Assembly (NCBI RefSeq): GCF_000739935.1
Contig: NZ_BBJU01000025.1
Coordinates: forward strand, 100,119-164,118
DNA from: Agrobacterium rubi TR3 = NBRC 13261
GTDB lineage: Bacteria > Pseudomonadota > Alphaproteobacteria > Rhizobiales > Rhizobiaceae
Direction of reading: 5' to 3'
Length of the DNA: 64,000 bases
Part shown: in pieces, positions 28,251 through 38,797 of the stretch
How the letters are laid out: every line of letters begins with the position of its first letter
How positions within the stretch are numbered: position 1 is the first letter of the stretch
Translations under genes and position numbers: made by a program
The notes under the pieces: model-generated
Told to the model about the DNA's origin: nothing
The model's database searches: none
The model's input: the letters and a program-made list of their open reading frames with translations, nothing else

Positions 28251-28964
28251 ATGAACGATAACACCAAACCCGGTGCCAGCAGGTCGAAGGCCGAGCAGCT
28301 ACCGCTTGCTTTCTCCCACCAGACGGCGACTGGCCGTGACGATTTGCTGGTGGCCGCACCTCTGGATGCTGCTGTCAGCATCGTGGACGAGTGGCCACGC
28401 TGGCCATCTCCTGTCGTCATTCTGGTCGGGCCGCAGGGTTCGGGGAAATCGCATCTCGCCAGCATCTGGAGAAACACCAGCGGTGCTGTGGATATCAAAC
28501 CAAAGCCAGGTGCGGAAGCAGCGCGGGTGGCGGAACACAGCCCGGTTATGTTTGAAGATGCGGATAGAAACGGTTTTGATGACACCGAACTGTTCCACGT
28601 CATCAACAGCGTTCGCGAAAACGGCACATCGCTGTTGATCACCACACGGGAATGGCCCGCTGCATGGCCGGTCGCGCTGCCAGATTTGCGCTCTCGCCTC
28701 AAGGCGGCGACGGTGGTGGAAATCGGCGAGCCGGACGAGGATTTGCTCGCGCAGGTGCTGATGAAGCTGTTTGCCGATCGTCAGCTTTATATGGATGACA
28801 AACTTGTCAGCTATATCGTGGCACGCATGGAGCGGTCGCTGAACGCGGCGCAGATGATCGTTGAGAGACTGGATCGTTTGGGCCTGTCGAGAGGCACTCG
28901 CATCAGTCGGGCACTGGCCGCAGAGGTGCTGACGGAGCTGGGCAGCAAGCCTGACGAGGATTGA
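28251..28964 (+). CDS. hdaA: DnaA-related regulator of replication initiation HdaA
   Basis: A 237-residue DnaA-like AAA+ protein that, with the DNA clamp, promotes hydrolysis of DnaA-ATP and so limits initiation. The N-terminal QLPLAF (residues 16-21) is a beta-clamp binding motif. Walker A is GPQGSGKSH; the usual Walker B is degenerate (PVMFEDADR); the sensor-2 region is YIVARMERSLNAAQMIVERLD. There is no DnaA DNA-binding domain, consistent with HdaA/Hda. Translation is probably coupled to the upstream transporter gene. Confidence 0.92.
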   Translation: MNDNTKPGASRSKAEQLPLAFSHQTATGRDDLLVAAPLDAAVSIVDEWPRWPSPVVILVGPQGSGKSHLASIWRNTSGAVDIKPKPGAEAARVAEHSPVMFEDADRNGFDDTELFHVINSVRENGTSLLITTREWPAAWPVALPDLRSRLKAATVVEIGEPDEDLLAQVLMKLFADRQLYMDDKLVSYIVARMERSLNAAQMIVERLDRLGLSRGTRISRALAAEVLTELGSKPDED

Positions 28965-28993
28965 CTGTCACAGTTCCGTCGTCAAACTGTTAT
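28965..28993 (+). promoter_or_regulatory. PHO-box-like triplet upstream of ppk-ppx
   Basis: Three seven-base units lie in exact 11-base steps: CTGTCAC (28965), CCGTCGT (28976) and CTGTTAT (28987). Against the PhoB half-site CTGTCAT they match 6, 5 and 6 of 7. The site begins directly after the hdaA stop and is 132 bases upstream of ppk, the gene expected to respond to phosphate. Confidence 0.5.
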
Positions 28994-29124
28994 ACGGGCA
29001 ATGGGGTATCTGGCCGAAAGTGCAAAGCGATTTCAGGTCGCTAGGGATACCTGAACAAGTGACTGTCGCGGCGCGGAACCCTGTGTTTTGCTTGCCAGTC
29101 TAGAGATAAAGGGCGGAAAATTCG

Positions 29125-31326
29125 ATGGATTCGGTCGTGCAGGACAATCTGGATGAAAACGGCAAAACGGCACCTGAGGAAAAGAGCCTGTGGGATAGCC
29201 CGGAGCGCTTTATCAATCGAGAGTTTTCATGGCTGCAATTCAACCGCCGTGTTCTCGAAGAGACGCTGAACACTGCTCATCCTCTGCTGGAGCGTCTGCG
29301 CTTCCTGTCGATTTCCGCCGCCAACCTCGATGAGTTCTTCATGGTGCGCGTGGCGGGTCTCGAAGGCCAGGTTCGCCAGAACGTGACCGTTCGCACGCCG
29401 GATGGCAAAACGCCCGCCGAACAGCTCGAAGACATCCTCAAGGAAATCGACAATCTCCAGATGGAGCAGCAGGCTTCGCTGGCCGTCCTTCAGCAATATC
29501 TTGCCAAGGAAGACATCTATATCGTCCGCCCGGCGTCGCTCTCGGATGAGGACCGCGTCTGGCTGGAGAATGAATTCGAGGAATTGATCTTCCCGGTTCT
29601 GACGCCGCTCTCCATCGATCCGGCGCATCCATTCCCGTTCATTCCGAACCTCGGCTTTTCCATGGGCCTGCAGCTGGATAGCGTCAACGGTCGCGAGCCG
29701 ATGACAGCGCTTTTACGTTTGCCGCCTGCGCTCGACCGCTTCATTCGCTTGCCCGATGACAAGACGACGATCCGCTACATCACGCTGGAAGACGCTGTTG
29801 GTCTGTTCATCCATAGGCTTTATCCGGGCTATACGGTTCGTGGCCTCGGCACGTTCCGCATTATCAGAGACAGCGATATCGAGCTTGAAGAAGAAGCCGA
29901 AGATCTGGTGCGGTATTTCGAAAGCGCCCTGAAGCGCCGTCGTCGCGGCTCGGTGATCCGCATCGAAACCGACAGCGAAATGCCTGCGTCTCTGCGCCAG
30001 TTCGTGGTGCATGAGCTCAACGTGCCCGACAACCGCGTGGCGGTTCTTCCGGGTCTTCTGGCACTCAACACCATTTCCGAACTCGTCAAGGCGCCCCGCG
30101 ACGACCTGAAGTTCGAACCTTACAATGCCCGCTTCCCGGAGCGAGTGCGTGAGCACGCAGGCGACTGCCTTGCCGCCATCCGCGAAAAGGACATGGTGGT
30201 TCACCATCCCTATGAGAGTTTCGATGTGGTGGTGCAGTTCCTGTTGCAGGCCGCCCGCGACCCAAATGTTCTCGCCATCAAGCAGACCTTGTACCGCACC
30301 TCCAACGACAGCCCGATCGTTCGCGCGTTGATCGATGCGGCCGATGCCGGCAAGTCCGTGACGGCCCTGGTAGAGCTGAAAGCACGCTTCGATGAAGAGG
30401 CGAATATTCGCTGGGCGCGAGACCTGGAGCGCGCAGGCGTTCAGGTCGTGTTCGGCTTTATCGAGCTGAAGACCCACTCCAAGATGTCGATGGTCGTGCG
30501 CCGTGAAGACGGAAAGCTGCGCACCTATTGCCATCTCGGTACTGGCAATTACCATCCCGTGACAGCCAAGATTTATACTGACCTGTCCTTCTTCACCTGT
30601 AATCCGAAGATTGCCCACGACATGGCAAACATCTTCAACTTCATCACGGGTTATGGCGAACCGGAAGAGGGTATGAAGCTTGCCGTTTCGCCTTATACTA
30701 TGCGCTCGCGCATTCTCAAGCATATCAATGATGAGGCGGAACACGCCAGAAATGGCGCGCCAGCGGCCATCTGGATGAAGATGAACTCGCTGGTCGATCC
30801 CGAGATCATCGATGCGCTGTATCACGCAAGTGCAGCTGGTGTGGAGATCGATCTGGTCATTCGCGGCATCTGCTGCCTTCGTCCACAGGTGGCGGGCCTG
30901 TCCGACAATATTCGCGTCAAATCCATCGTCGGGCGCTTCCTGGAACACAGCCGTATCTTCTGCTTCGGCAATGGTTACGGCCTGCCATCCGACAAGGCAC
31001 TGGTTTACATCGGCTCTGCCGATATGATGCCGCGAAATCTCGATAGACGCGTTGAAACAATGGTGCCTCTTGTCAATCCCACGGTGCACGAGCAGGTTCT
31101 TTCACAGATCATGCTGGGCAATCTCATTGACAACCAGCAGAGCTACGAGATACTTCCGGACGGAACGTCGAGGCGCATCGAGGTGCGCAAAGGCGAGGAA
31201 CCGTTCAACGCGCAGCACTATTTCATGACCAATCCTAGCCTTTCAGGCCGTGGTGAAGCTCTGAAATCCAGTGCGCCTAAACTGATTGCAGGGCTGATAT
31301 CATCCCGCAAGAAACAGGCTGAATGA
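29125..31326 (+). CDS. ppk: Polyphosphate kinase
   Basis: Reversibly polymerises the ATP gamma-phosphate into inorganic polyphosphate. The 733-residue protein has the PPK1 domains in order: N-terminal [18 protein letters not shown], head domain, and the two phospholipase-D-like catalytic domains with [18 protein letters not shown], the autophosphorylated histidine region [16 protein letters not shown], and [35 protein letters not shown] closes the active site. The ribosome site is AAAGGGCGG. ppx overlaps its end by four bases, so synthesis and breakdown of polyphosphate are co-expressed. Confidence 0.97.
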   Translation: MDSVVQDNLDENGKTAPEEKSLWDSPERFINREFSWLQFNRRVLEETLNTAHPLLERLRFLSISAANLDEFFMVRVAGLEGQVRQNVTVRTPDGKTPAEQLEDILKEIDNLQMEQQASLAVLQQYLAKEDIYIVRPASLSDEDRVWLENEFEELIFPVLTPLSIDPAHPFPFIPNLGFSMGLQLDSVNGREPMTALLRLPPALDRFIRLPDDKTTIRYITLEDAVGLFIHRLYPGYTVRGLGTFRIIRDSDIELEEEAEDLVRYFESALKRRRRGSVIRIETDSEMPASLRQFVVHELNVPDNRVAVLPGLLALNTISELVKAPRDDLKFEPYNARFPERVREHAGDCLAAIREKDMVVHHPYESFDVVVQFLLQAARDPNVLAIKQTLYRTSNDSPIVRALIDAADAGKSVTALVELKARFDEEANIRWARDLERAGVQVVFGFIELKTHSKMSMVVRREDGKLRTYCHLGTGNYHPVTAKIYTDLSFFTCNPKIAHDMANIFNFITGYGEPEEGMKLAVSPYTMRSRILKHINDEAEHARNGAPAAIWMKMNSLVDPEIIDALYHASAAGVEIDLVIRGICCLRPQVAGLSDNIRVKSIVGRFLEHSRIFCFGNGYGLPSDKALVYIGSADMMPRNLDRRVETMVPLVNPTVHEQVLSQIMLGNLIDNQQSYEILPDGTSRRIEVRKGEEPFNAQHYFMTNPSLSGRGEALKSSAPKLIAGLISSRKKQAE

Positions 31327-32843
31327 CACGATCAGAAGCACAGGGGCGGCTCACCGGTCTCGCCCCCGTTTCCGTCATAGATATTGGTTCGAACTCTGTT
31401 CGTCTCGTTGTTTATGAAGGTCTCTCGCGCGCCCCTGCGGTGCTGTTCAATGAAAAGGTCCTGTGCGGCCTCGGTAAGGGCCTTGCCCTCACCGGTCGCA
31501 TGGATGAGGAAGGCGTAACCCGCGCGCTTGCCGCTTTGCGCCGCTTCCATGCACTGTCACAACAGGCGCAGGCGCAAAAGCTTTATGTGCTGGCAACCGC
31601 TGCTGCCCGTGAGGCAAGCAACGGTCCAGATTTCATCCGCGATGCGGAAGCCATTCTCGGCTGCGAGATCGAAGTTCTTTCCGGCGAGAAAGAAGCGCTC
31701 TATTCTGCCTATGGCGTCATCAGTGGCTTCCACGATGCCGATGGCATTGCCGGTGATCTCGGTGGCGGTTCGTTGGAACTGATCGATATCAAAGGCAAGA
31801 CCTGTGGTGAAGGCATCACCTTGCCGCTGGGCGGGCTGCGGCTGTCGGAACATTCGGGCGGCTCCATCGAAAAAGCCGCGGCATTCACAAAAAAGCAGGT
31901 GAAGACCGCAAAGCTGCTCACCAAGGGCGAGGGGCGTACATTTTATGCGGTTGGCGGCACGTGGCGCAACATTGCCAAGCTGCACATGGAAATCAGCGGT
32001 TACCCACTGCACATGATGCAGGGTTACGAGATGCCGCTCTCCGATATGCTGAGCTTTCTCGATGAGGTGATCGCCTCCAAGGACAGCAAGGACCCTGCAT
32101 GGCAGGCGGTTTCCAAGAACCGCCGTACGCTTCTACCGTTTGGTGCCGTCGCCATGCGCGAAGTGCTGGAAGTCATGAAGCCCTCCAAGATCGCGTTTTC
32201 CGCACAGGGCGTTCGCGAAGGTTATCTCTATTCGTTGCTGCCGGAAGCCGAGCAGAAAGCCGACCCGCTGCTGGTGGTGGCCGACGAGCTTGCCATTCTT
32301 CGCGCCCGTTCGCCTGAACATGCGCGCGAGCTTGCCGATTGGAGCGGACGTACCGTGCCGGTCTTCGGCATTACCGAAACGGAAGATGAGGCACGCTACC
32401 GGCAGGCCGCCTGCCTGCTGGCCGATATCAGTTGGCGCGCGCATCCGGATTATCGTGGCTTGCAGGCGCTCAACATCATCGCCCACTCGTCCTTCATCGC
32501 GATCACCCATCCAGGTCGCGCCTATATCGCGCTGGCCAATTATTACCGCTTCGAGGGACTGAACGACAACGGCACGACGCAGCATCTGACGTCCATTGCA
32601 GGCGACAGAATGCAGGAGCTTGCCAAGCTGCTGGGCGGCTTGCTGCGTGTTGTCTATCTGTTTTCGGCGTCCATGCCAGGCGTCGTCGATCACCTGAAGT
32701 TCAGGCGTTCCGAGCGAAACGATATCGACCTCGAATTCGTCGTGCCGCATGAATATTGCGATTTCGCCGGTGAGCGGCTGGAAGGTCGTTTGCAGCAATT
32801 GTCCAAACTGACCGGCAAGAAGCTCGCATTCGTCTTCGAATAG
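31323..32843 (+). CDS. ppx: Exopolyphosphatase (Ppx/GppA family)
   Basis: Removes terminal phosphates from polyphosphate, or pppGpp gamma-phosphate in GppA-like members. The 506-residue protein starts its ASKHA fold with [44 protein letters not shown] (second phosphate loop) and [14 protein letters not shown] follow. The C-terminal HD-like helical part begins near residue 320. Overlap with ppk (ATGA) favours the polyphosphatase assignment. Confidence 0.93.
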   Translation: MTRSEAQGRLTGLAPVSVIDIGSNSVRLVVYEGLSRAPAVLFNEKVLCGLGKGLALTGRMDEEGVTRALAALRRFHALSQQAQAQKLYVLATAAAREASNGPDFIRDAEAILGCEIEVLSGEKEALYSAYGVISGFHDADGIAGDLGGGSLELIDIKGKTCGEGITLPLGGLRLSEHSGGSIEKAAAFTKKQVKTAKLLTKGEGRTFYAVGGTWRNIAKLHMEISGYPLHMMQGYEMPLSDMLSFLDEVIASKDSKDPAWQAVSKNRRTLLPFGAVAMREVLEVMKPSKIAFSAQGVREGYLYSLLPEAEQKADPLLVVADELAILRARSPEHARELADWSGRTVPVFGITETEDEARYRQAACLLADISWRAHPDYRGLQALNIIAHSSFIAITHPGRAYIALANYYRFEGLNDNGTTQHLTSIAGDRMQELAKLLGGLLRVVYLFSASMPGVVDHLKFRRSERNDIDLEFVVPHEYCDFAGERLEGRLQQLSKLTGKKLAFVFE

Positions 32844-32873
32844 GCCGAGTATAAAGTAACAGCTTTGTCGGCC

Positions 32874-33245
32874 TTAGCGCTCGTCGATCTCTGGACCACT
32901 TTCTTTTGCAGCGAGGCGATTTTTGACGTCAGTGCTAAGGCGACTGTACTGTTCAGCTGTGGTGTCTGAGAATGCCTCCCCGCGGGTAGCGAGGCGATCT
33001 TCATATCCGATTGGCACGAGAAATTGGGAGAATGTAAAATCCCACCTGACACCGTTGATAGAGTTATAAAAGTGCAGGGCTCCGGCAACTGAGGTTTTAA
33101 ATATTTCTCCGCCCATATGATCCTGAAACACTAAGGCAGTGACACCGCATTGTCCTAGCGCAGGATTTTCTTTCGACCACAAGCTACTTGTCTCTCTTGA
33201 CCAACTTTCTTTTACGGCATCATAGAGCACTGTTATCGACGTCAT
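32874..33245 (-). CDS. YunG-like protein of unknown function
   Basis: A 123-residue soluble protein. WSKENPALGQCGVTALVFQD followed by GGEIFKTSVAGALHFYNSINGVRWDFTFSQF resembles the YunG family of Bacillus and others, where a cysteine, a histidine (here LHFYN) and an aspartate (WDFT) are conserved in a cysteine-peptidase-like order. No function is established. I prefer the ATG at 33245 with AGGATTG upstream over the TTG at 33254. The gene is more A+T-rich than ppx and lies between ppx and the phytase-like gene. Confidence 0.65.
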   Translation of the reverse strand: MTSITVLYDAVKESWSRETSSLWSKENPALGQCGVTALVFQDHMGGEIFKTSVAGALHFYNSINGVRWDFTFSQFLVPIGYEDRLATRGEAFSDTTAEQYSRLSTDVKNRLAAKESGPEIDER

Positions 33246-33303
33246 GATCGTCAATCCTGTTTACGAAAATCATATTTGACGTTCTGTGATGCTACAAGAA
33301 AGA

Positions 33304-33331
33304 AAGTGGTGCAGCGCGCCACGGCCGCACC
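33304..33331 (-). terminator. Candidate terminator of the phytase-like gene
   Basis: On the minus strand GTGGTGC pairs with GCACCAC around a 14-base loop, followed by TTTCTTTC, just after the stop at 33346. Confidence 0.5.
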
Positions 33332-33345
33332 ACGACATCTCAACC

Positions 33346-34707
33346 TTACTTCGCGTCCAGCAGGTCTTTCACGTCCAGCAGAACGAACTCGTTGTCGTCA
33401 GCCTTGTCCAGTGCGCGACCGGCTGAGAAGGGCAGGTTGTTGTCGTTGCCGACGACGATGTGCGTTGCATCGACGCGATCGACGTTTTCGATGGTCACGA
33501 AAGGCATGGTGTAGGTGCCGTTCTCACTGCCCTGAATGGCCTTTTTGTCGGGATCGGCAATCTTCATCAGGTCGATATAGCCGATCTTGCGGGCGGCCTT
33601 GCCGACATTGGCATCGTTGAATTCGATCTTGTAGATGCGCTTCAGCTTGGCTGGAACGGCAAAGCAATTGGCTTCCGGCTTCTTCGGATCGGCGCAAGTC
33701 TTGTCGGCGGTACCAGCGCCATTGTCGCGCTCGATCACCAGGGCTGTGCTGTCATCCAGCATGTTGAAGTCGCCAATTGCTTCGCCGCCGTCGGCCAGCG
33801 GGTAAAGCCATGTGCGGCCCGTCCAGCTTTTGGAGGCGACGTCGAGTTCGATGATGCGAAGGCCGGTTGCGCCGTCTTCTGTTTTCTCGACCTGTCCCTC
33901 TGCATTGTAGAGGGGACCTTCCAGAAGACCGTAAATCTTCGTGCCGTCCTTGGACATTGCCATGCCCTCGAAACCACCGGAGCGCTTTAGGTTGAACGCA
34001 GGCAGCTTCTGCGTCGGGTTGCCAGGCAGCGTGAGAGTTAGATGGTCGGGCGATTTGACCTCGATGTCTCCAGCCTTCGTTGCGATGACATCCGTCAGTT
34101 TGCCGTCGCGGGTGAACTTCAGGATGTAAGGACCGAATTCTTCGCCGACCCAGAAGCCGTCATTGGTAGGCTGGATCGATTCGACGTCGAAATCTGCGCC
34201 GGTCAGATAGCGCTTGTCAGAGCCTTCCATGACGATGGGGAACGGTGCCTTCTTGTCTGGATCGGAGAGGAACACCGTTTCGAGCGCGTTGACCTTGCCC
34301 GCATCCCAGTCGAGCTTCAGGTGATGCAGCATCAGCATCGAGTCGCTGGAGTTGGTCTTGGAGCCAAAACCGTTGTCGGACAGGCTCCAAAATGTACCGT
34401 CGCTCATCGTCTTGATGCCGGAAAAGCCCTGCATGGCTTGGCCTGCAAACGGCATGGAAAGACCCGTCGTGCGAACACCATCCTTGCCCGGGACGGTGCC
34501 GAGGCCTTCGGCGCGTTTGCGATCCGCCGTGGTAAACTTGGCAGATGTCTTCAGATGCTCAGGCGCATCGGCGGGAGCTGCGATAACAGTGTTTGCCGGC
34601 AAAACGGTCTGCGATACGAGCTTTGCCGGAAACTCCTTCTCCGCTGCAAACGCGGACATTGTGCCGAGCGCCAGAAGGGCGACGGAGGCGAGGAGGGTCT
34701 TTTTCAT
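33346..34707 (-). CDS. Exported phytase-like (esterase-like) domain protein
   Basis: A 453-residue periplasmic protein with a clear signal peptide (MKKTLLASVALLALGTMSAF, cut after AFA). The mature part matches the 'esterase-like activity of phytase' family, a beta-propeller: GFSGIKTMSDGTFWSLSDNGFG, DFDVESIQPTNDGFWVGEEFGPYIL, GFEGMAMSKDGTKIYGLLEGPL and DNDNLPFS in the form GNDNNLPFS. Enzymatic activity of the family is poorly tested. It could release phosphate from organic esters, which would suit the nearby ppk-ppx genes, but that link is inference only. Confidence 0.83.
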   Translation of the reverse strand: MKKTLLASVALLALGTMSAFAAEKEFPAKLVSQTVLPANTVIAAPADAPEHLKTSAKFTTADRKRAEGLGTVPGKDGVRTTGLSMPFAGQAMQGFSGIKTMSDGTFWSLSDNGFGSKTNSSDSMLMLHHLKLDWDAGKVNALETVFLSDPDKKAPFPIVMEGSDKRYLTGADFDVESIQPTNDGFWVGEEFGPYILKFTRDGKLTDVIATKAGDIEVKSPDHLTLTLPGNPTQKLPAFNLKRSGGFEGMAMSKDGTKIYGLLEGPLYNAEGQVEKTEDGATGLRIIELDVASKSWTGRTWLYPLADGGEAIGDFNMLDDSTALVIERDNGAGTADKTCADPKKPEANCFAVPAKLKRIYKIEFNDANVGKAARKIGYIDLMKIADPDKKAIQGSENGTYTMPFVTIENVDRVDATHIVVGNDNNLPFSAGRALDKADDNEFVLLDVKDLLDAK

Positions 34708-34817
34708 GGAATTACCTTCGGGTTTACATCTGCAATGCAGGGACCGTTAGGCACGCTTCATGACATCTGGTTGATACGTCTTTGAAGATTTGATGACGCT
34801 TATGGAAAGTATGAGCG

Positions 34818-35843
34818 TCAGCTCATAACCGCCTGACGGCTGAGCGCACAGACACCCAAAGTCTGCCCACGCCCTTTGACGGCGTGCTCTCCGAGATACT
34901 CGCTCTTCACGCCCTTTGGCAGCAGCAATTGGTGCGCCAGATCGGATGAGATGAGAACCGGGTGGCCGAGCATTTTACTCAGTGATTCCAGCCGCGCCGT
35001 CGTGTTCACCGTGTCGCCGAAATAGGTGATCTTGTGGTGGTCGACGCCGATTTCGGCTGTGATGACGGGCCCGCCATGAATGGCAAAACGCAGCCTCGGC
35101 ACGGTGCCGAATCGCAACAGCCAATCGGCGCGCTTCTCTTCGATGGTCGAGAGAATGTCAAAAACGCAGTTGATACAGGCCGCACGGCGGATCGCCAGAT
35201 GATACGGCCATGTGATGATGGCGGCATCGCCGATATAATCATCGATCACCCCGCCATGTCGCCTGACGGGCCCCGCATAGACGGAGAACAATTCGCCCAG
35301 ATATTCCTGGGCGCGCAAATCCCCATGCGTTTCGGCAAAGGATGTCGAGCCCACGAGATCGACGAACAGAAAGACACGCTCTTCGCTGACGGGGCGGCGG
35401 TAACGGCCCAGAATGAGGTCGATGAAGATATCGCGGCCGAGCAATTCCCGCACCCGCATGACGAAAACGATGATGGCGCAGACGCCGAGCGTGAACAGAA
35501 GCGTCTGCATTTCCGCATGCACGGCGCGACGCCAGCTGACGGGCAGCACGCCCGTCGCCCATAGAATTGTGCCGCCAAGGCCAAAGCCACAGAACACCAG
35601 AACGGAATAGGCCAAGAACGCGGAAAGGATGTAAGCGGGCGTCGGCAACATGCTGATTCGGCGCGACAGCTCCGGCATGATGTAGCCGCGCTCGAACGCC
35701 AGAATGGGCGCGCAGGCAAACAGGGCATAGGTTGCGCCAATCAGCGCACCGCCGCCATATTCCAGAAATGCATAGGCCACACCGCTGCCGGCAACTGCCA
35801 GAAACAGCACGACATAGTCCAGCATCGCTAGAATTTTTCTCAT
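34818..35843 (-). CDS. Membrane-anchored class III adenylate/guanylate cyclase
   Basis: A 341-residue protein with about five to six hydrophobic segments (residues 1-145) and a C-terminal class III cyclase domain (~165-340). Catalytic features: FLFVDLVGST with the first metal aspartate, DDYIGDAAIITW with the second, and ITYFGDTVNTTARLESLSK with the transition-state Asn and Arg. The start at 35843 (MRKILAMLDYVVLF) follows the divergent promoter region; the 20-codon extension upstream is unsupported. Alphaproteobacteria often carry many such cyclases. The regulatory input is unknown. Confidence 0.87.
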   Translation of the reverse strand: MRKILAMLDYVVLFLAVAGSGVAYAFLEYGGGALIGATYALFACAPILAFERGYIMPELSRRISMLPTPAYILSAFLAYSVLVFCGFGLGGTILWATGVLPVSWRRAVHAEMQTLLFTLGVCAIIVFVMRVRELLGRDIFIDLILGRYRRPVSEERVFLFVDLVGSTSFAETHGDLRAQEYLGELFSVYAGPVRRHGGVIDDYIGDAAIITWPYHLAIRRAACINCVFDILSTIEEKRADWLLRFGTVPRLRFAIHGGPVITAEIGVDHHKITYFGDTVNTTARLESLSKMLGHPVLISSDLAHQLLLPKGVKSEYLGEHAVKGRGQTLGVCALSRQAVMS

Positions 35844-36072
35844 TGTGGCTCTTTGTTTTGGGCGTCGAAGCGGCCCTGGACTTGCAGGGAACAGGCATCC
35901 CATTCCCGAAGGTTGCGACCATATTGTGAAAGCCGCAGGTCAAAAAGTGATGTTTTGGTAATGTGCTGCGTATGGTTGAAGGCTGTGACCGACTTGCATC
36001 GGTCACGTGTCGAAATACGCTCTGAAGATCAAAATCAAGACAGTGTGGATTGAGCGCAAAGCCACAAACACA

Positions 36073-37230
36073 TCAAATCTGCTGCGGCAGTTCCAGTGCT
36101 TCGACTTTCTTGCCGGCAAAACGAAGCGCAACTTCGCCACGAATGAGCTTCAACGCCGGTTCGCCGAACAGATCGCGCCGCCAGCCAGACAAAGCAGGGA
36201 CGACCGCCTCTTCGCCTTCTGATGCGATTCTATCGAGATCTTCGCTGTTGGCGATGACCTTGGCGGCGACGCCATGCTTGTCAGCCGTCAGCTTCAGCAA
36301 AACCTTGAGAAGTTCGACCGCAGCACCGTTGCCTTCGGGTGAATGGCTCTGGCGCGGCGGATGCGGCATATCGGCTTTGGGCAAGGCAAGCGCTGCATTC
36401 ACCGTCTCGATAATGGCGGCACCGGATGAGGAGCGCTCCCACCCCTTTGGAATGGTGCGCAGGCGCGACAGTGCTTCGGTATCCTTGGGCTGCTGCTGAG
36501 CGATCTCGAAGATCGCATCGTCCTTCAACACCCGCGAGCGCGGCACGTTGCGCGACCGTGCCTCACGTTCACGCCATGCGGCGATGAATTTCAGGATGGC
36601 CAGTTCCGTCGGCTTGCGAAGGCGGGATTTCAACCGCAGCCACGCATCGTCGGGATGCATGTCGTAAGTCTCGACCGATTCGAGAATGTCCATCTCTTCC
36701 TTCAGCCAGGAAGAGCGGCCTTCACGTTCCAGCTGCGCTTGCAGCGCCAGATAAACGTCGCGCAGGTGTGTGACATCGGCCAGCGCATAATCCAGCTGCT
36801 TTTCGGTCAGCGGACGCCGGCTCCAGTCGGTGAAGCGCGACGACTTGTCGATTTGGACGTTCTTGATCCGCTGGACGAGCTGATCGTAGGAAATGGAATC
36901 ACCGAAACCGCAGACCATCGCCGCGACCTGCGTGTCGAAGATCGGATGCGGAATGAGACCACCGAGGTGGTGGATGATTTCGATATCCTGGCGGGCGGCG
37001 TGAAAAACCTTGATGACACTGGCGTCGGCCATGAGTTCGAAGAGCGGCGTCAGATCGAGGTCTTTGGCAAGAGGGTCGACCAGCACTTCCAGCGTCGAGC
37101 TTGCCATTTGAACGAGACACAGCTGAGGCCAGAAAGTCGTTTCGCGCAGAAATTCCGTATCGATGGTGATGAAATCGGATTTCGCCAGTTCCTTGCAGGC
37201 TTCGGCGAGTGCTGTTGTCGTCTCAATCAT
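36073..37230 (-). CDS. rnd: Ribonuclease D
   Basis: 3'-5' exoribonuclease that helps mature tRNA 3' ends. The 385-residue protein has the DEDD nuclease core: FITIDTEFLRE (D24 and E26), VFHAARQDIEIIHH and YALADVTHLRDVYLAL with the fourth Asp, followed by HRDC-like helical domains (LKFIAAWREREARSRNVPRSRVL). I start at MIETTTAL (37230), where RNase D proteins begin; 37248 is an alternative. It lies 228 bases from the divergently oriented region before the cyclase gene. Confidence 0.93.
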   Translation of the reverse strand: MIETTTALAEACKELAKSDFITIDTEFLRETTFWPQLCLVQMASSTLEVLVDPLAKDLDLTPLFELMADASVIKVFHAARQDIEIIHHLGGLIPHPIFDTQVAAMVCGFGDSISYDQLVQRIKNVQIDKSSRFTDWSRRPLTEKQLDYALADVTHLRDVYLALQAQLEREGRSSWLKEEMDILESVETYDMHPDDAWLRLKSRLRKPTELAILKFIAAWREREARSRNVPRSRVLKDDAIFEIAQQQPKDTEALSRLRTIPKGWERSSSGAAIIETVNAALALPKADMPHPPRQSHSPEGNGAAVELLKVLLKLTADKHGVAAKVIANSEDLDRIASEGEEAVVPALSGWRRDLFGEPALKLIRGEVALRFAGKKVEALELPQQI

Positions 37231-37347
37231 TATCTTTTTGCCGCTCATGGAAAGTATCAAACTTACTTTCCCTTTGAAGCGCCCATGTCAATACAAAGGC
37301 AGCCGTTCTTGTCTCTCTGTCCCATCTTTATGGGGTGTAGATTACTG

Positions 37348-38595
37348 TCAGAGGTCTTTTTTGTCCTGATCTTGGGCAGATGGTGCGGCAAGCTTGCTGA
37401 AATAGGCCGAGGTGCGAAGAAGCGAGCGGAAGCGCCAGTTTCGCTGCTCTGGCGGCACACCGGCCCGCACCGTCAGCCGGTAAAGAGCATAGATCATGAA
37501 GACGACCTGGATCGCAGCCGTATAGGCAAACAGCGCCTTGGGGCCGAAGTGATCCATGAGAAGGGATGCCAGGAACGGGCCGACGGTTGCGCCCAGCGAC
37601 CAGAAGAACAGCAACCCCGCTGACATCATAGCGTGCTCACCCTCCTTGGCGTGGTCGTTGCCATGCGCGGAGCTCAGCGAATAGAGCGGCAGTGCAAAGG
37701 CGCCGAAGACGAAGACGCCGATCACGTTTCGCACCTCATCGCTGCCGGCAAAGAATGACAGAAACAGGCCTGTAACGACGGAGCATGCGGTGGTCGCGAC
37801 GATAACGATGCGCCGGTCGTAACGGTCGGAATAGGCTCCCAGCGGATACTGCAAAACGACGCCGCCGATAATGCCTGCGCTCATGAAGGTGGCAATCGAG
37901 GTGACGGACATTCCGATCTGTTCGGCATAGATGGGGCCGATATTGCGGAAGGCCGACATGCTGAGGCCAACCGCGATACAGCCGATAACCGCCAGCGGGG
38001 AAATGCGCCACACGGCGAAGAGATCGAACGGAACCTGCTTGGGAGGCGCTGGGTTTGATTTATCGGCCAGCGAGATGGGTACCAGCGACAGCGTCAAGGC
38101 CATGGCGATCAGCGAGAAGATCGCGGGACCCTCAATGCCGACAGCTGGGATGACATATTGCGCCAGCGTCACCGAACCGAGATCGACGAAACGATAGATG
38201 GAGAGCGTGCGTGCGCGGTTGGAGTTCGTCACCTGCGCATTGATCCAGCTTTCGATGGTAGCGAACAGGCAGGCAACGGCGATGCCGATGACGAAGCGCA
38301 TCGCAAACCAGAAGAACGGATCGGTGATCAGGATCATGGTGATGGAGGCGGCAGATGCGACGGCCGCCATGGTCGAAAACGCCCTGATGTGGCCGATCTT
38401 GCGCAGCAGTCGGGTAACGTTGACGCAACCCACGGCAAAGCCAAGGCTGTAACCGGCGCTGATGAGGCCGATGGTGCTGGCGGAAAATCCTTCGGACAAT
38501 CCACGCAGCGCAATGAATGTACCCTGCAAGCCGTTTCCGCCAATCAGAATGCCTGCCGTCAGCAGCAGCGGAATAAGGGGTCTGATCTGGCTCAT
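37348..38595 (-). CDS. Major facilitator superfamily transporter (YcaD-like)
   Basis: A 415-residue protein with about twelve hydrophobic segments and the MFS loop motif between helices 2 and 3 in weak form (NVTRLLRKIGHIRAF) and again between helices 8 and 9 (GAYSDRYDRRIVI). The pattern (SLGFAVGCVNVTRLL, RFVIGIAVACLFATIESWIN) resembles the YcaD/UPF0226 group. The substrate is unknown. It is divergent from aspS. Confidence 0.82.
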   Translation of the reverse strand: MSQIRPLIPLLLTAGILIGGNGLQGTFIALRGLSEGFSASTIGLISAGYSLGFAVGCVNVTRLLRKIGHIRAFSTMAAVASAASITMILITDPFFWFAMRFVIGIAVACLFATIESWINAQVTNSNRARTLSIYRFVDLGSVTLAQYVIPAVGIEGPAIFSLIAMALTLSLVPISLADKSNPAPPKQVPFDLFAVWRISPLAVIGCIAVGLSMSAFRNIGPIYAEQIGMSVTSIATFMSAGIIGGVVLQYPLGAYSDRYDRRIVIVATTACSVVTGLFLSFFAGSDEVRNVIGVFVFGAFALPLYSLSSAHGNDHAKEGEHAMMSAGLLFFWSLGATVGPFLASLLMDHFGPKALFAYTAAIQVVFMIYALYRLTVRAGVPPEQRNWRFRSLLRTSAYFSKLAAPSAQDQDKKDL

Positions 38596-38797
38596 GCGTC
38601 ACACATCGCGTGTCTGGAGAGGATTGAGAGGTCGTGCCAGAGATAACCGATTCGTGCCGGTCAAATACGCCTAAAGGCAGCGCTATACGGGACAATATTG
38701 CGCTTTGCCTTGACAAATCAGGTCTGTCATGCGCTTTTCCGCCCGATTTAGATATGCGATCCGCTTGGTGATCGCCGCACTGTTTCAGGATAACAAA

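Noticed and set aside
29713..31089. A 458-residue frame antisense to ppk
   Set aside because: Shadow frame; ppk is unmistakable on the other strand and the antisense protein has no recognisable domain.
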